From assembly GCA_027064745.1 (NCBI GenBank), contig JAMOPD010000118.1:1-7627 (forward strand): DNA of 7,627 bases, given 5' to 3'. This DNA is from Thermococcaceae archaeon (GTDB taxonomy: Archaea > Methanobacteriota_B > Thermococci > Thermococcales > Thermococcaceae). Of the stretch, positions 1-4,453 are shown in pieces. Numbering within the stretch: the first letter of the stretch is position 1; every line of letters starts with the position of its first letter. A program made the position numbers and the translations under genes. The notes beneath the pieces are model-generated. The model made no database searches and had not been told where the DNA came from. It saw only the letters and a program-made list of their open reading frames with translations.

Positions 1-355
1 GACGACATCGGATTATGTACTGATTCCGCTGGAGCTCAGCTACTTCGGAGTCATCGGGATGCAGCTCATGTTCAATCTGATGAGGATGATCCGCGAAGAG
101 ACCAATGAACACCTCTCCCTCTTGGGGTTAGTCCCTAACAAATTCACGAGGCAGACCAAAGTACCCTCACTCAGACTTAAGGAGCTCAAGGAGACGTACC
201 CTGATGCTCCGCTGTTGACAACAATCCCGAAATCAATAGCCCTTGAGAAAGCACAATCACAAGGTGTTAGTATATTTGAATTTGAGGGTGATGGTAGGGC
301 CGCTAAGGCATTTGCCAAGCTCGCTAGAGAGGTGGTAAGCATTGTTGAAGGATAA
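1..355 (+). CDS. ParA-family ATPase, C-terminal part (5' end outside window)
   Basis: This is an open frame entering from the left edge (first full codon at base 2) and ending at TAA 353-355, giving 117 visible residues. They match the C-terminal half of ParA/Soj/SegA-type ATPases: a strand ending IPLELS followed by FGVIGMQLM, then the NehLsLLGLVPNKF-like segment, LKELKETYPDAPLLTTIPKS, and a final alanine-rich helix (GRAAKAFAKLAREVV). In the family this half carries the dimer and DNA-facing surface and the LLTTIP strand. The Walker A and Walker B motifs would lie upstream and cannot be checked. Such proteins bind ATP and DNA non-specifically and move or position DNA during segregation. The next gene overlaps it by 14 bases and encodes a ribbon-helix-helix protein, the usual partner, so a partition role is likely. 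The family assignment is firm. Whether it is an orthologue of SegA or a more general ParA/MinD relative is not settled. Confidence 0.87.
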   Translation, partial: TTSDYVLIPLELSYFGVIGMQLMFNLMRMIREETNEHLSLLGLVPNKFTRQTKVPSLRLKELKETYPDAPLLTTIPKSIALEKAQSQGVSIFEFEGDGRAAKAFAKLAREVVSIVEG

Positions 356-698
356 AACGGGAAAGGGAAAGGATAAAATCCCCAAACTTTTTGATGGCTC
401 CGTTAATGAACTCACAAAACCCTCAAAAAAGAAAGGCGAAAAGGATGAGAGGAAGGGGGACTTAAAGAAGACCAAGAAACAGAAAACCCTCTATATAAGC
501 CTCGATATGAACCGAAAGCTCATTGAACTTTACGGGGATGAGGGAAGGAGGCAGAGCATAATTGTCGAGGATGCGGTGAATCTCTATTACTATCTTAAAA
601 AGGCCATTGGAGAAAAGAACTTTGATGAGCTTATGAGCGTTGTCAGAAGGGAAGATCCAGAGTTCCTGAGAGGGTATATCTCGAAATTTAAGATTTAA
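342..698 (+). CDS. Small lysine-rich ribbon-helix-helix protein, SegB-like partner of ParA
   Basis: The 118-residue protein has two parts. Residues 1-47 are charged, rich in Lys/Gly/Asp/Glu and probably disordered. Residues 48-89 look like a ribbon-helix-helix fold: a strand KTLYISL, a first helix MNRKLIELYGDEG, then GRRQSIIVEDAVNLYYYLKKA as the second helix. RHH proteins dimerise and read DNA with the paired strand. The C-terminal 90-118 is a short helical tail ending SKFKI. The start is taken as TTG 342, because AGAGGTGGT ends five bases before it; TTG 345 is also possible. The gene overlaps the ParA end by 14 bases, so the two are translated from one message. By analogy with archaeal SegA/SegB, this would be the site-specific DNA-binding component that recruits the ATPase. 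The DNA site is unknown. A generic CopG-type autoregulator is the alternative. No other domain is seen. Confidence 0.75.
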   Translation: MLKDKTGKGKDKIPKLFDGSVNELTKPSKKKGEKDERKGDLKKTKKQKTLYISLDMNRKLIELYGDEGRRQSIIVEDAVNLYYYLKKAIGEKNFDELMSVVRREDPEFLRGYISKFKI

Positions 699-707
699 GA
701 TTTAACA
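687..707 (+). repeat. Three tandem copies of a 7-bp unit (TTTAAGA, TTTAAGA, TTTAACA)
   Basis: Three head-to-tail heptamers run across the stop codon of the RHH gene (TAA 696-698); the third differs by one base. They could come from slippage in an AT-rich stretch or be half-helical-turn-spaced binding sites. The degenerate downstream copy has only one comparable unit (TTCAAGA, 761-767), so the expansion followed or is independent of the larger duplication. No function is shown. Confidence 0.6.
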
Positions 708-718
708 TAATTGAGCTG

Positions 719-772
719 AAGTTGGGGATTCCTCATAGCGTGATGAGATATATGTCAAAATTCAAGATCTAA
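719..772 (+). pseudogene. Degenerate duplicate of the 3' end of the RHH gene
   Basis: Bases 740-772, read in the frame ending TAA 770-772, give VMRYMSKFKI, while the RHH gene ends LRGYISKFKI at 698. Aligned from the stop codons, 24 of 33 bases agree by hand count. Three of the mismatches are silent third-position changes (tcg/tca, ttt/ttc, att/atc), the pattern expected from a copy that diverged while still coding. Similarity continues past the stop: GAGCTGAA occurs at 713-720 and again at 792-799, after each copy. Upstream, both copies also have TTCCT, with an 8-base length difference. No start codon with an SD, and no RHH core, is found for the second copy, so it is probably a relic of a partial tandem duplication. 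A protein-binding repeat is the alternative. Confidence 0.45.
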
Positions 773-830
773 CCATGATCAGCTTAAATAAGAGCTGAAC
801 CTGTAAAAGGGCTAAAATCAGAGGCTGAAA

Positions 831-1271
831 TCATTCACAGAATGTTTCCACAATTCTCTCTATTATTTTGCTCGTCTTTGCCCTGTCCCTTTTATACAGA
901 TAGGGTATCCTTATGACTTCAGCAGTTATCCCATGCTCTTTAAGGCTTTTTTTCAGCTTCTCCTCATTGAAGAATTGATCAGGGCCAAGGGCAATGACAT
1001 CGGGATTAATCCGCTTGACCAGTTCAAAGCTTATCTCGTTAGGGCTGCCAATATAGACCTCATCCACCATCTTCAGAGCTCTTAGGAGCTCTGCTCTATC
1101 TTCCGCTGAGTTTATGGGTTCTCTACCCTTAATCCTCTTAACCGTTTCATCATGGGCCACTATGACGATGAGTTCATCTCCGAGGTTTTTTGCCTGTGAT
1201 AAAAAATGTATGTGCCCAACATGGAGAAGATCAAAGACACCTCCAACCAGAACCCTTATTTTTTTCTCCAT
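831..1271 (-). CDS. ribL: FAD synthase, RibL-type (FMN adenylyltransferase)
   Basis: This 146-residue protein belongs to the nucleotidyltransferase (cytidylyltransferase-like) superfamily. Residues 10-23 read [14 protein letters not shown] with the HxGH signature HVGH at 17-20. GRxP-like GREP is at 49-52, DVIALGPDQ at 91-99, and the C-terminal KTSKIIERI at 132-140 corresponds to the second phosphate-binding ISSTKI-type motif. The archaeal RibL family makes FAD from FMN and a nucleoside triphosphate in the cytosol. The length matches that family (about 145-150). The start ATG at 1271 follows GGTGGGG in the end of the PUA gene, four bases upstream, so it is the last gene of the operon. The M. 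jannaschii enzyme was reported to need C-terminal cysteines; here only C145 is seen near the end. A glycerol-3-phosphate or other cytidylyltransferase is the main alternative, less likely given the archaeal context. Confidence 0.85.
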   Translation of the reverse strand: MEKKIRVLVGGVFDLLHVGHIHFLSQAKNLGDELIVIVAHDETVKRIKGREPINSAEDRAELLRALKMVDEVYIGSPNEISFELVKRINPDVIALGPDQFFNEEKLKKSLKEHGITAEVIRIPYLYKRDRAKTSKIIERIVETFCE

Positions 1272-1275
1272 TCTA

Positions 1276-1797
1276 TTACCCCACCGTCAGTTCCCATATT
1301 TTATCCTTGGCGTGATGGATGACCTTAACGGCTTTTCCCCTCGGCCTTTCCACCATGCTCCTTCCGTCTATGAGTGCTATGCCTATTGCAAGCGGTCTTC
1401 CGTAGTCCTCCTCGGCAACAAAAACAAAATCTCCCTCTTTGATCTGCTCATCTGCATCCGTTATTCCCGCTGCCATCACATCGGCTCCGTTGAGTATGAA
1501 CGGTACCGCTCCAGCATCTACGATTACTCTCTTCTTCCATTTTCTAAGATCTTCCCCGTTTGAAATTCGGTAAAGAGCTATCACAAGGGGAAAAATCAGG
1601 CCTTTTCTCTTTATAAAAGCAGGTTTCCCATTTACGAGTATTATCTCGGTTGTTTTATCAAATTCGGCCAGTTCAACTCTGTCCTTTTTCTTTATGAGCT
1701 TTTGAGCAGCTTCCTCTCCAAATGACTCACTCATGATTCTTATAATCTCCTTAATCTCCTTTTTGCTCAAGGGGTGTTTAACCTTTAGCATTGGCAT
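1276..1797 (-). CDS. PUA-domain RNA-binding protein, MCT-1/Tma20-like
   Basis: The protein has 173 residues in two parts. Residues 1-85 form a pre-PUA domain (basic helix [27 protein letters not shown], then the strand pair [20 protein letters not shown], split here only as landmarks). Residues 89-165 form a PUA domain, starting [19 protein letters not shown], with MAAGI, then [11 protein letters not shown] and GKAVKVIHH. This layout is that of archaeal relatives of MCT-1/Tma20 and eIF2D, proteins that bind the small ribosomal subunit and tRNA in eukaryotes. The archaeal role is not well defined, but RNA or ribosome binding is expected. The start ATG 1797 is supported by GGGGTGA (1803-1809), six bases from the GGGGTG core to the start. 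It overlaps the end of pyrF by 20 bases, so translation is probably coupled. The end lies four bases before ribL. Archaeosine transglycosylase-type PUA proteins are an alternative, but the catalytic domain is absent. Confidence 0.85.
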   Translation of the reverse strand: MPMLKVKHPLSKKEIKEIIRIMSESFGEEAAQKLIKKKDRVELAEFDKTTEIILVNGKPAFIKRKGLIFPLVIALYRISNGEDLRKWKKRVIVDAGAVPFILNGADVMAAGITDADEQIKEGDFVFVAEEDYGRPLAIGIALIDGRSMVERPRGKAVKVIHHAKDKIWELTVG

Positions 1798-2419
1798 TTA
1801 TCTCACCCCAGATATTTTTGGCAGCATCTCCTGGATTTTCTGCATTGTATATACTCCTTCCAACTATGATGTAGTCTGCTCCGGCCTTTAAAACCTCTCC
1901 TACCTTTCCACCCTGCGCTCCCACTCCAGGGCTTAAGATTTTGATGCTTTTGTGGAGCTTTTTCCTTATGCATCTAACCCTCTCAGGTCTTGTAGCTGGC
2001 GCTATAACACCGAAAGGCTCAAGCTCGTTTGCCAGCTCAATAAGCCTGTCAGTTACAGGCTGGATGAACTCCTTTGCTCCGGGATGGCTCATTTCCACGA
2101 CGATGATCGTTTCTCCAAGCTCCATTACAGCTTTAACACTGTCCTTTCCGACGAATCCGTGGGTTATGAGGTAATCCGCTCCTACCTCGAAAACTTTCTT
2201 TGCTATCAGCCTGTGGGTATTGGGTATGTCAGCAAGCTTTAGGTCAGCTATTATCGGCAGTCCCGTAACCTGCTTGAGCTCCGTTATTATTCTGAGTCCT
2301 GCACCTATGATAAGAGGCCAGTTGACTTTTATTCCCCACAGAAACTCCTTAGTCTCTCGGGCAATTCTAAGTGCCCTTTCCTTCTCATACACATCAAGTG
2401 CAAGAATCAGTCTATTCAT
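1778..2419 (-). CDS. pyrF: Orotidine 5'-phosphate decarboxylase
   Basis: This enzyme catalyses the last step of UMP synthesis, OMP to UMP plus CO2, as a TIM barrel in the cytosol. Numbered from the first of two adjacent methionines, the catalytic set is visible: D10 in ALDV, K32 in GIKVN, and D60-x-K62-x-x-D65 in ADLKLADIPNT. The phosphate-binding elements are S112 (EMSHPG), SPGVGAQGG at 164-172 and VGRS at 187-190. At 213-214 residues it is of normal archaeal length. Two ATG codons are adjacent at 2422 and 2419. The SD GAGGTGA (2424-2430) leaves two bases from the GAGGTG core to the first and five to the second, so 2419 is preferred; 2422 remains possible. The SD overlaps the TGA stop of the DUF4443 gene upstream, and the 3' end overlaps the PUA gene by 20 bases, so the gene sits inside a coupled operon. 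Confidence 0.96.
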   Translation of the reverse strand: MNRLILALDVYEKERALRIARETKEFLWGIKVNWPLIIGAGLRIITELKQVTGLPIIADLKLADIPNTHRLIAKKVFEVGADYLITHGFVGKDSVKAVMELGETIIVVEMSHPGAKEFIQPVTDRLIELANELEPFGVIAPATRPERVRCIRKKLHKSIKILSPGVGAQGGKVGEVLKAGADYIIVGRSIYNAENPGDAAKNIWGEINANAKG

Positions 2420-2423
2420 CATT

Positions 2424-2430
2424 TCACCTC
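2424..2430 (-). promoter_or_regulatory. Shine-Dalgarno site of pyrF overlapping the upstream stop codon
   Basis: GAGGTGA on the minus strand contains the TGA stop of the DUF4443 gene as its last three bases. Ribosomes ending the upstream gene therefore finish on the pyrF ribosome-binding site, which favours translational coupling. Its spacing supports the second of the two tandem ATGs (2419) as the pyrF start. Confidence 0.75.
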
Positions 2431-3023
2431 GTCAGATTCACGATTTCTTCGGGCAGTTGGTTTTCTTTTAGGAATACTGCGACATGTATGGCACTCTTCA
2501 GGGCATCTGCATCGTCCTCTGCCCATGTGATGACTATCAAATCGCCTTCTTCAGGTGCTAAAGACCTTATGCTCTGGGCAATCTCTGGGAATGTTTCCTT
2601 CAGCTTTCTCCCATCCTCTGGAAAGACCGGTTCTCCATTCCTTACGATGAGAATCATTGCTCCCTTTGCAAAGAACCTTATAGCCTCATCTCTCAGCTCA
2701 ATACTCTTGAATTCTGGAGGATTTTTGACTTTCATGGCAACCGCAGGCATACCTTCAACAGTGCCTGCTTTAATAGGTTCAGAAAACAGCTCCTGCAGGT
2801 TTTCAAGAAGCCTAGCTCCTCTCTCATTTAGAAAGTGTCCTTTCTGCCTTGAGGTAATGATTCCAATGGCCGAGAGCTTCTTCAAAAGTGTTCTCACACT
2901 CCCCTCGCCAAGACCTAGCTCCTCCGATATTGCCTTTCTCCCTATTGGATTTTTCAACATAAAAATAACAGCAAGCGCATCTTCAAGATTAAACTCCGGA
3001 TATGCTCCCCTCTTCCAGCTCAT
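2424..3023 (-). CDS. DUF4443 protein with N-terminal winged helix-turn-helix, probable regulator
   Basis: The start is placed at ATG 3023, giving 199 residues, because GGGGAGG (3028-3034) lies just before it. A longer frame opening at 3101 adds 26 residues over a promoter-like AT-rich stretch and lacks an SD. Residues 13-75 look like a winged helix: NLEDALAVIFMLKNPIGRKAI, then a recognition-type helix GEGSVRTLLKKLSAIGII and a wing TSRQKGHFLNERG (landmarks, not one run). Residues 85-190 form an alpha/beta domain (PAVAMKVKN, AMILIVRNG, DLIVITWAEDDADALKSAI) resembling the archaeal DUF4443 family, whose function is not established. The architecture suggests a transcription factor with a ligand-sensing C-terminal half. 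It heads the pyrF-PUA-ribL operon, so autoregulation or control by a nucleotide or flavin is a reasonable guess, not shown. No enzyme motif is visible. Confidence 0.8.
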   Translation of the reverse strand: MSWKRGAYPEFNLEDALAVIFMLKNPIGRKAISEELGLGEGSVRTLLKKLSAIGIITSRQKGHFLNERGARLLENLQELFSEPIKAGTVEGMPAVAMKVKNPPEFKSIELRDEAIRFFAKGAMILIVRNGEPVFPEDGRKLKETFPEIAQSIRSLAPEEGDLIVITWAEDDADALKSAIHVAVFLKENQLPEEIVNLTR

Positions 3024-3050
3024 TCTTCCTCCCCAAGAAAAGTTTGTGCT

Positions 3051-3070
3051 TTTAATAAAAAACTTTTTGG
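3051..3070 (-). promoter_or_regulatory. Possible BRE/TATA promoter of the DUF4443-pyrF-PUA-ribL operon
   Basis: On the minus strand CCAAAAAG (3063-3070) is followed by TTTTTTATTAAA (3051-3062), a plausible BRE and TATA pair lying between the inositol phosphate synthase terminator and this operon. Transcription starting about 25 bases after the TATA centre would begin near 3030, leaving a leader of only some 7 bases and cutting into the SD. The true start may therefore be set by a different AT-rich element slightly upstream (around 3070-3080). Confidence 0.35.
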
Positions 3071-3098
3071 AAAATATCTGCCCTGAAGGAGAGGCTTT

Positions 3099-3116
3099 CA
3101 AAGAAAAAAATAAAGG
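3099..3116 (-). terminator. T-rich terminator after inositol-1-phosphate synthase
   Basis: Immediately beyond the TAA stop (3117-3119), the minus strand reads CCTTTATTTTTTTCTTTG, a run with seven consecutive T. Oligo-T tracts without a strong hairpin are the normal intrinsic stop signal for archaeal RNA polymerase in this order. It separates the highly GC-rich synthase gene from the downstream four-gene operon. No stable stem is seen before it. Confidence 0.6.
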
Positions 3117-4265
3117 TTAGAGCCATCTTGACTCCAAGCCAGCCCACATCCTCATCTTCTCGTGGGCAATAATGCGCGGGATATTCGGCCTTTCCTTCGG
3201 TCCCGGGTTCTTCATGTAGAAGGCGTTGACATCGTAAACCGTTCCGAAGGCCTTCTTCTCGACCGCCATCTTTCCGAGCCTTACCAAGTCGACGAGCAGG
3301 CCCGCTAAAGCTGGACTGTCGTTTATCCTACCGGTGATGACGAGCTCATCCCTCGCGTTGTTGAAGCTGATGTACTCGATGTGCATCGCTATGAACTTCT
3401 TGTCGCCGAGTGGCTCAAGGAAGCCAGTGGGCTTGATGTAGTGCGGTGCATCGTAGCCGAGGAGGTCCTTAACAATGGAGCTCTTTGTGAACTCCTTGCT
3501 CTTGTTGCGCTCCTTGTCGGTCAGAGCGAGGAAGTCCTGGTTTCCGCCGATGTTGAACTGGGCTATATCGAGGACATAGCGGTTCCTCTGGGCGAGGTGG
3601 CTGAGTATGTCGGCCGTGAGCGGAGTGGCACCGGTGGCACCGTCGTCCCCAAATACTACGAGGTTGCTCTCCTCGGCGAGCTCCACAAAGGCAGGATCGT
3701 TGGCGATAAGCGTTGGAATCGCGTTGACGAAGGCCGCTCCGCCAACTTCCTTGGCGTACTTTGCTGCGGCATAGACGTAAACCTGGGTCGCCGTAAGCCT
3801 CTTCCTGTTGTCTTCCTTGATGGCCTTCTCAAGCTCCTTTCTGCTTCCAAAAGGCTGGAAAGCTTCGGTAGTGCAGACGTTTATGAACACCTCAGCCTTG
3901 AGCTCCTTCCACTCGTTAACGAGGTGCTCAACGGCCTCTTTAAGATCCATTCCATCGTCGAGACCTGTAGCTTCGAGCGGGAGGTTCCTGAGGCTTCCGA
4001 GGTGGACACCCTTCCTTATGGTTATCCCCTTGAGGCTCTCCGGCGCCTCTGGATCGTAGGCCTTAACGACCTCGTAGATGTCCTTTCCAACCTTGGCCTT
4101 ATCAACGTCGTATGAACCGACTATCTCTATCTCCTTAATTTTAATCGGAAGCTCATCCGTGAGGGGAACGCCATATGGTTCTATTTTTTTGGCCTTTATC
4201 TTCTCGAGACCGCTCGCAAAAATGCTTGCAACGTAACCTTGGCCGAGTATAACAACCCTGACCAT
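3117..4265 (-). CDS. Myo-inositol-1-phosphate synthase
   Basis: This enzyme uses NAD to convert glucose 6-phosphate to L-myo-inositol 1-phosphate, the first step toward archaeal inositol phospholipids and the thermoprotectant di-myo-inositol phosphate. The 382-residue protein starts VVILGQGYVAS, a Rossmann NAD loop (G8-x-G10). The core motifs are FGDDGATGATPLTADIL (205-221), FNIGGNQDF (237-245) and the lysine cluster KSKEFTKSS (255-263). By spacing against the A. fulgidus enzyme (K274, K278, K306, K367), K257, K261, K289 or K290, and K352 are the likely catalytic lysines; this is inferred without an alignment. The SD AAGGAGGTGA (4270-4279) fixes ATG 4265. The gene stands alone between its own promoter and terminator. 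It is clearly richer in GC than its neighbours, as expected for a highly expressed gene. In P. furiosus the corresponding gene was reported as a target of the heat-shock regulator Phr; I see no clear Phr palindrome here. Confidence 0.96.
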   Translation of the reverse strand: MVRVVILGQGYVASIFASGLEKIKAKKIEPYGVPLTDELPIKIKEIEIVGSYDVDKAKVGKDIYEVVKAYDPEAPESLKGITIRKGVHLGSLRNLPLEATGLDDGMDLKEAVEHLVNEWKELKAEVFINVCTTEAFQPFGSRKELEKAIKEDNRKRLTATQVYVYAAAKYAKEVGGAAFVNAIPTLIANDPAFVELAEESNLVVFGDDGATGATPLTADILSHLAQRNRYVLDIAQFNIGGNQDFLALTDKERNKSKEFTKSSIVKDLLGYDAPHYIKPTGFLEPLGDKKFIAMHIEYISFNNARDELVITGRINDSPALAGLLVDLVRLGKMAVEKKAFGTVYDVNAFYMKNPGPKERPNIPRIIAHEKMRMWAGLESRWL

Positions 4266-4301
4266 TTTTTCACCTCCTTATATTTCTATACAATATTTTA
4301 T

Positions 4302-4321
4302 ATTTATTAAATAGTTTTCGG
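4302..4321 (-). promoter_or_regulatory. BRE/TATA promoter of inositol-1-phosphate synthase
   Basis: The minus strand has CCGAAAAC (4314-4321), a good BRE, directly followed by TATTTAATAAAT (4302-4313) as TATA box. Initiation about 25 bases downstream would fall near 4283, giving a leader of roughly 18 bases that holds just the SD. This geometry is typical for a strong promoter of this group. The upstream edge of the BRE touches the 15-bp dyad at 4321-4335. Confidence 0.6.
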
Positions 4322-4335
4322 TGATAAATTATCAC
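4321..4335. promoter_or_regulatory. 15-bp dyad between divergent promoters, candidate operator
   Basis: GTGATAAATTATCAC is a perfect inverted repeat with 7-base arms around one central base. It abuts the BRE of the inositol phosphate synthase promoter on one side and lies two bases before the BRE of the transporter promoter on the other. Its half-sites, GTGATA and TATCAC, are those of the Thermococcales glycolytic motif bound by Tgr/TrmBL1, but that motif is TATCAC-N5-GTGATA, so order and spacing are reversed. A protein bound here would lie upstream of both TATA boxes, a position associated with activation in this system. The regulator is unknown. Confidence 0.55.
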
Positions 4336-4336
4336 T

Positions 4337-4353
4337 CCAAAAATTTTATAAAT
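4337..4353 (+). promoter_or_regulatory. BRE/TATA promoter of the ABC transporter operon
   Basis: CTCCAAAAA-type BRE bases (about 4337-4344) precede TTTATAAAT (4345-4353), a near-consensus TATA box. Initiation about 25 bases on would fall near 4374, leaving a leader of about 80 bases before ATG 4454. A second, weaker AT-rich box (TTAAATAAA, 4392-4400) lacks a good BRE but would give a shorter leader near 4420. Confidence 0.6.
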
Positions 4354-4400
4354 AACAAAATCTAACTAAAATGTGACATCCTCTTACTTTCTTAAATAAA

Positions 4401-4425
4401 CTCTTAAAGAGCCTTTTTAGGCTCT
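4401..4425 (+). promoter_or_regulatory. Leader dyads: CTCTTAAAGAG and a perfect 7-bp stem-loop
   Basis: AGAGCCT (4408-4414), TTTT, AGGCTCT (4419-4425) forms a perfect 7-bp stem with a 4-base loop. An overlapping 11-base palindrome, CTCTTAAAGAG (4401-4411), shares the AGAG of the left arm. The stem ends 16 bases before the SD of the solute-binding protein gene. It could be an RNA leader hairpin or attenuator, or a DNA operator near the start of transcription. It is followed by only a short T run (GATTTTTG), so termination there is possible but not convincing. Confidence 0.45.
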
Positions 4426-4441
4426 GATTTTGAAGACTTTA

Positions 4442-4449
4442 GGGGTGAT
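4442..4449 (+). promoter_or_regulatory. Shine-Dalgarno site fixing the start of the solute-binding protein
   Basis: GGGGTGAT is followed after four bases by ATG 4454. This spacing equals that of the other genes in the window and rules in favour of 4454 over the in-frame TTG at 4430, which has no SD and directly follows the leader stem-loop. A further in-frame ATG at 4460 is less well placed. Confidence 0.75.
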
Positions 4450-4453
4450 AGCA

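Noticed and set aside
781..799. Hairpin AGCTTAAATAAGAGCT as terminator for ribL or the RHH gene
   Set aside because: The arms match over only four bases and no T run follows in either direction.
3024..3101. Upstream start at 3101 for the DUF4443 protein
   Set aside because: The extra 26 residues cover the likely promoter region, have no SD, and the SD GGGGAGG sits before ATG 3023.
2371..3120. 249-codon plus-strand frame opposite the DUF4443 gene and pyrF start
   Set aside because: Serine/phenylalanine-rich shadow translation with no SD, spanning two real genes and an intergenic region.
3381..4115. 244-codon open frame on the plus strand inside inositol phosphate synthase
   Set aside because: It lies antisense to an unmistakable gene, has no SD or family resemblance, and is explained by the strong G/C third-position bias of the real gene.
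4266..4320. Phr heat-shock operator over the inositol phosphate synthase start site
   Set aside because: Looked for TTTA-n2-T-n2-C-n5-G-n2-A-n2-TAAA on both strands near the promoter; no acceptable match was found by eye.
4321..4335. Canonical Thermococcales glycolytic motif
   Set aside because: The half-sites are present but in reversed order and with 3 rather than 5 bases between; TATCAC is not followed, nor GTGATA preceded, by its partner at the right distance.
4430..4453. TTG at 4430 as start of the solute-binding protein
   Set aside because: No SD before it and it lies directly against the leader stem-loop, whereas ATG 4454 has GGGGTGAT at standard spacing and yields a normal lipoprotein signal.
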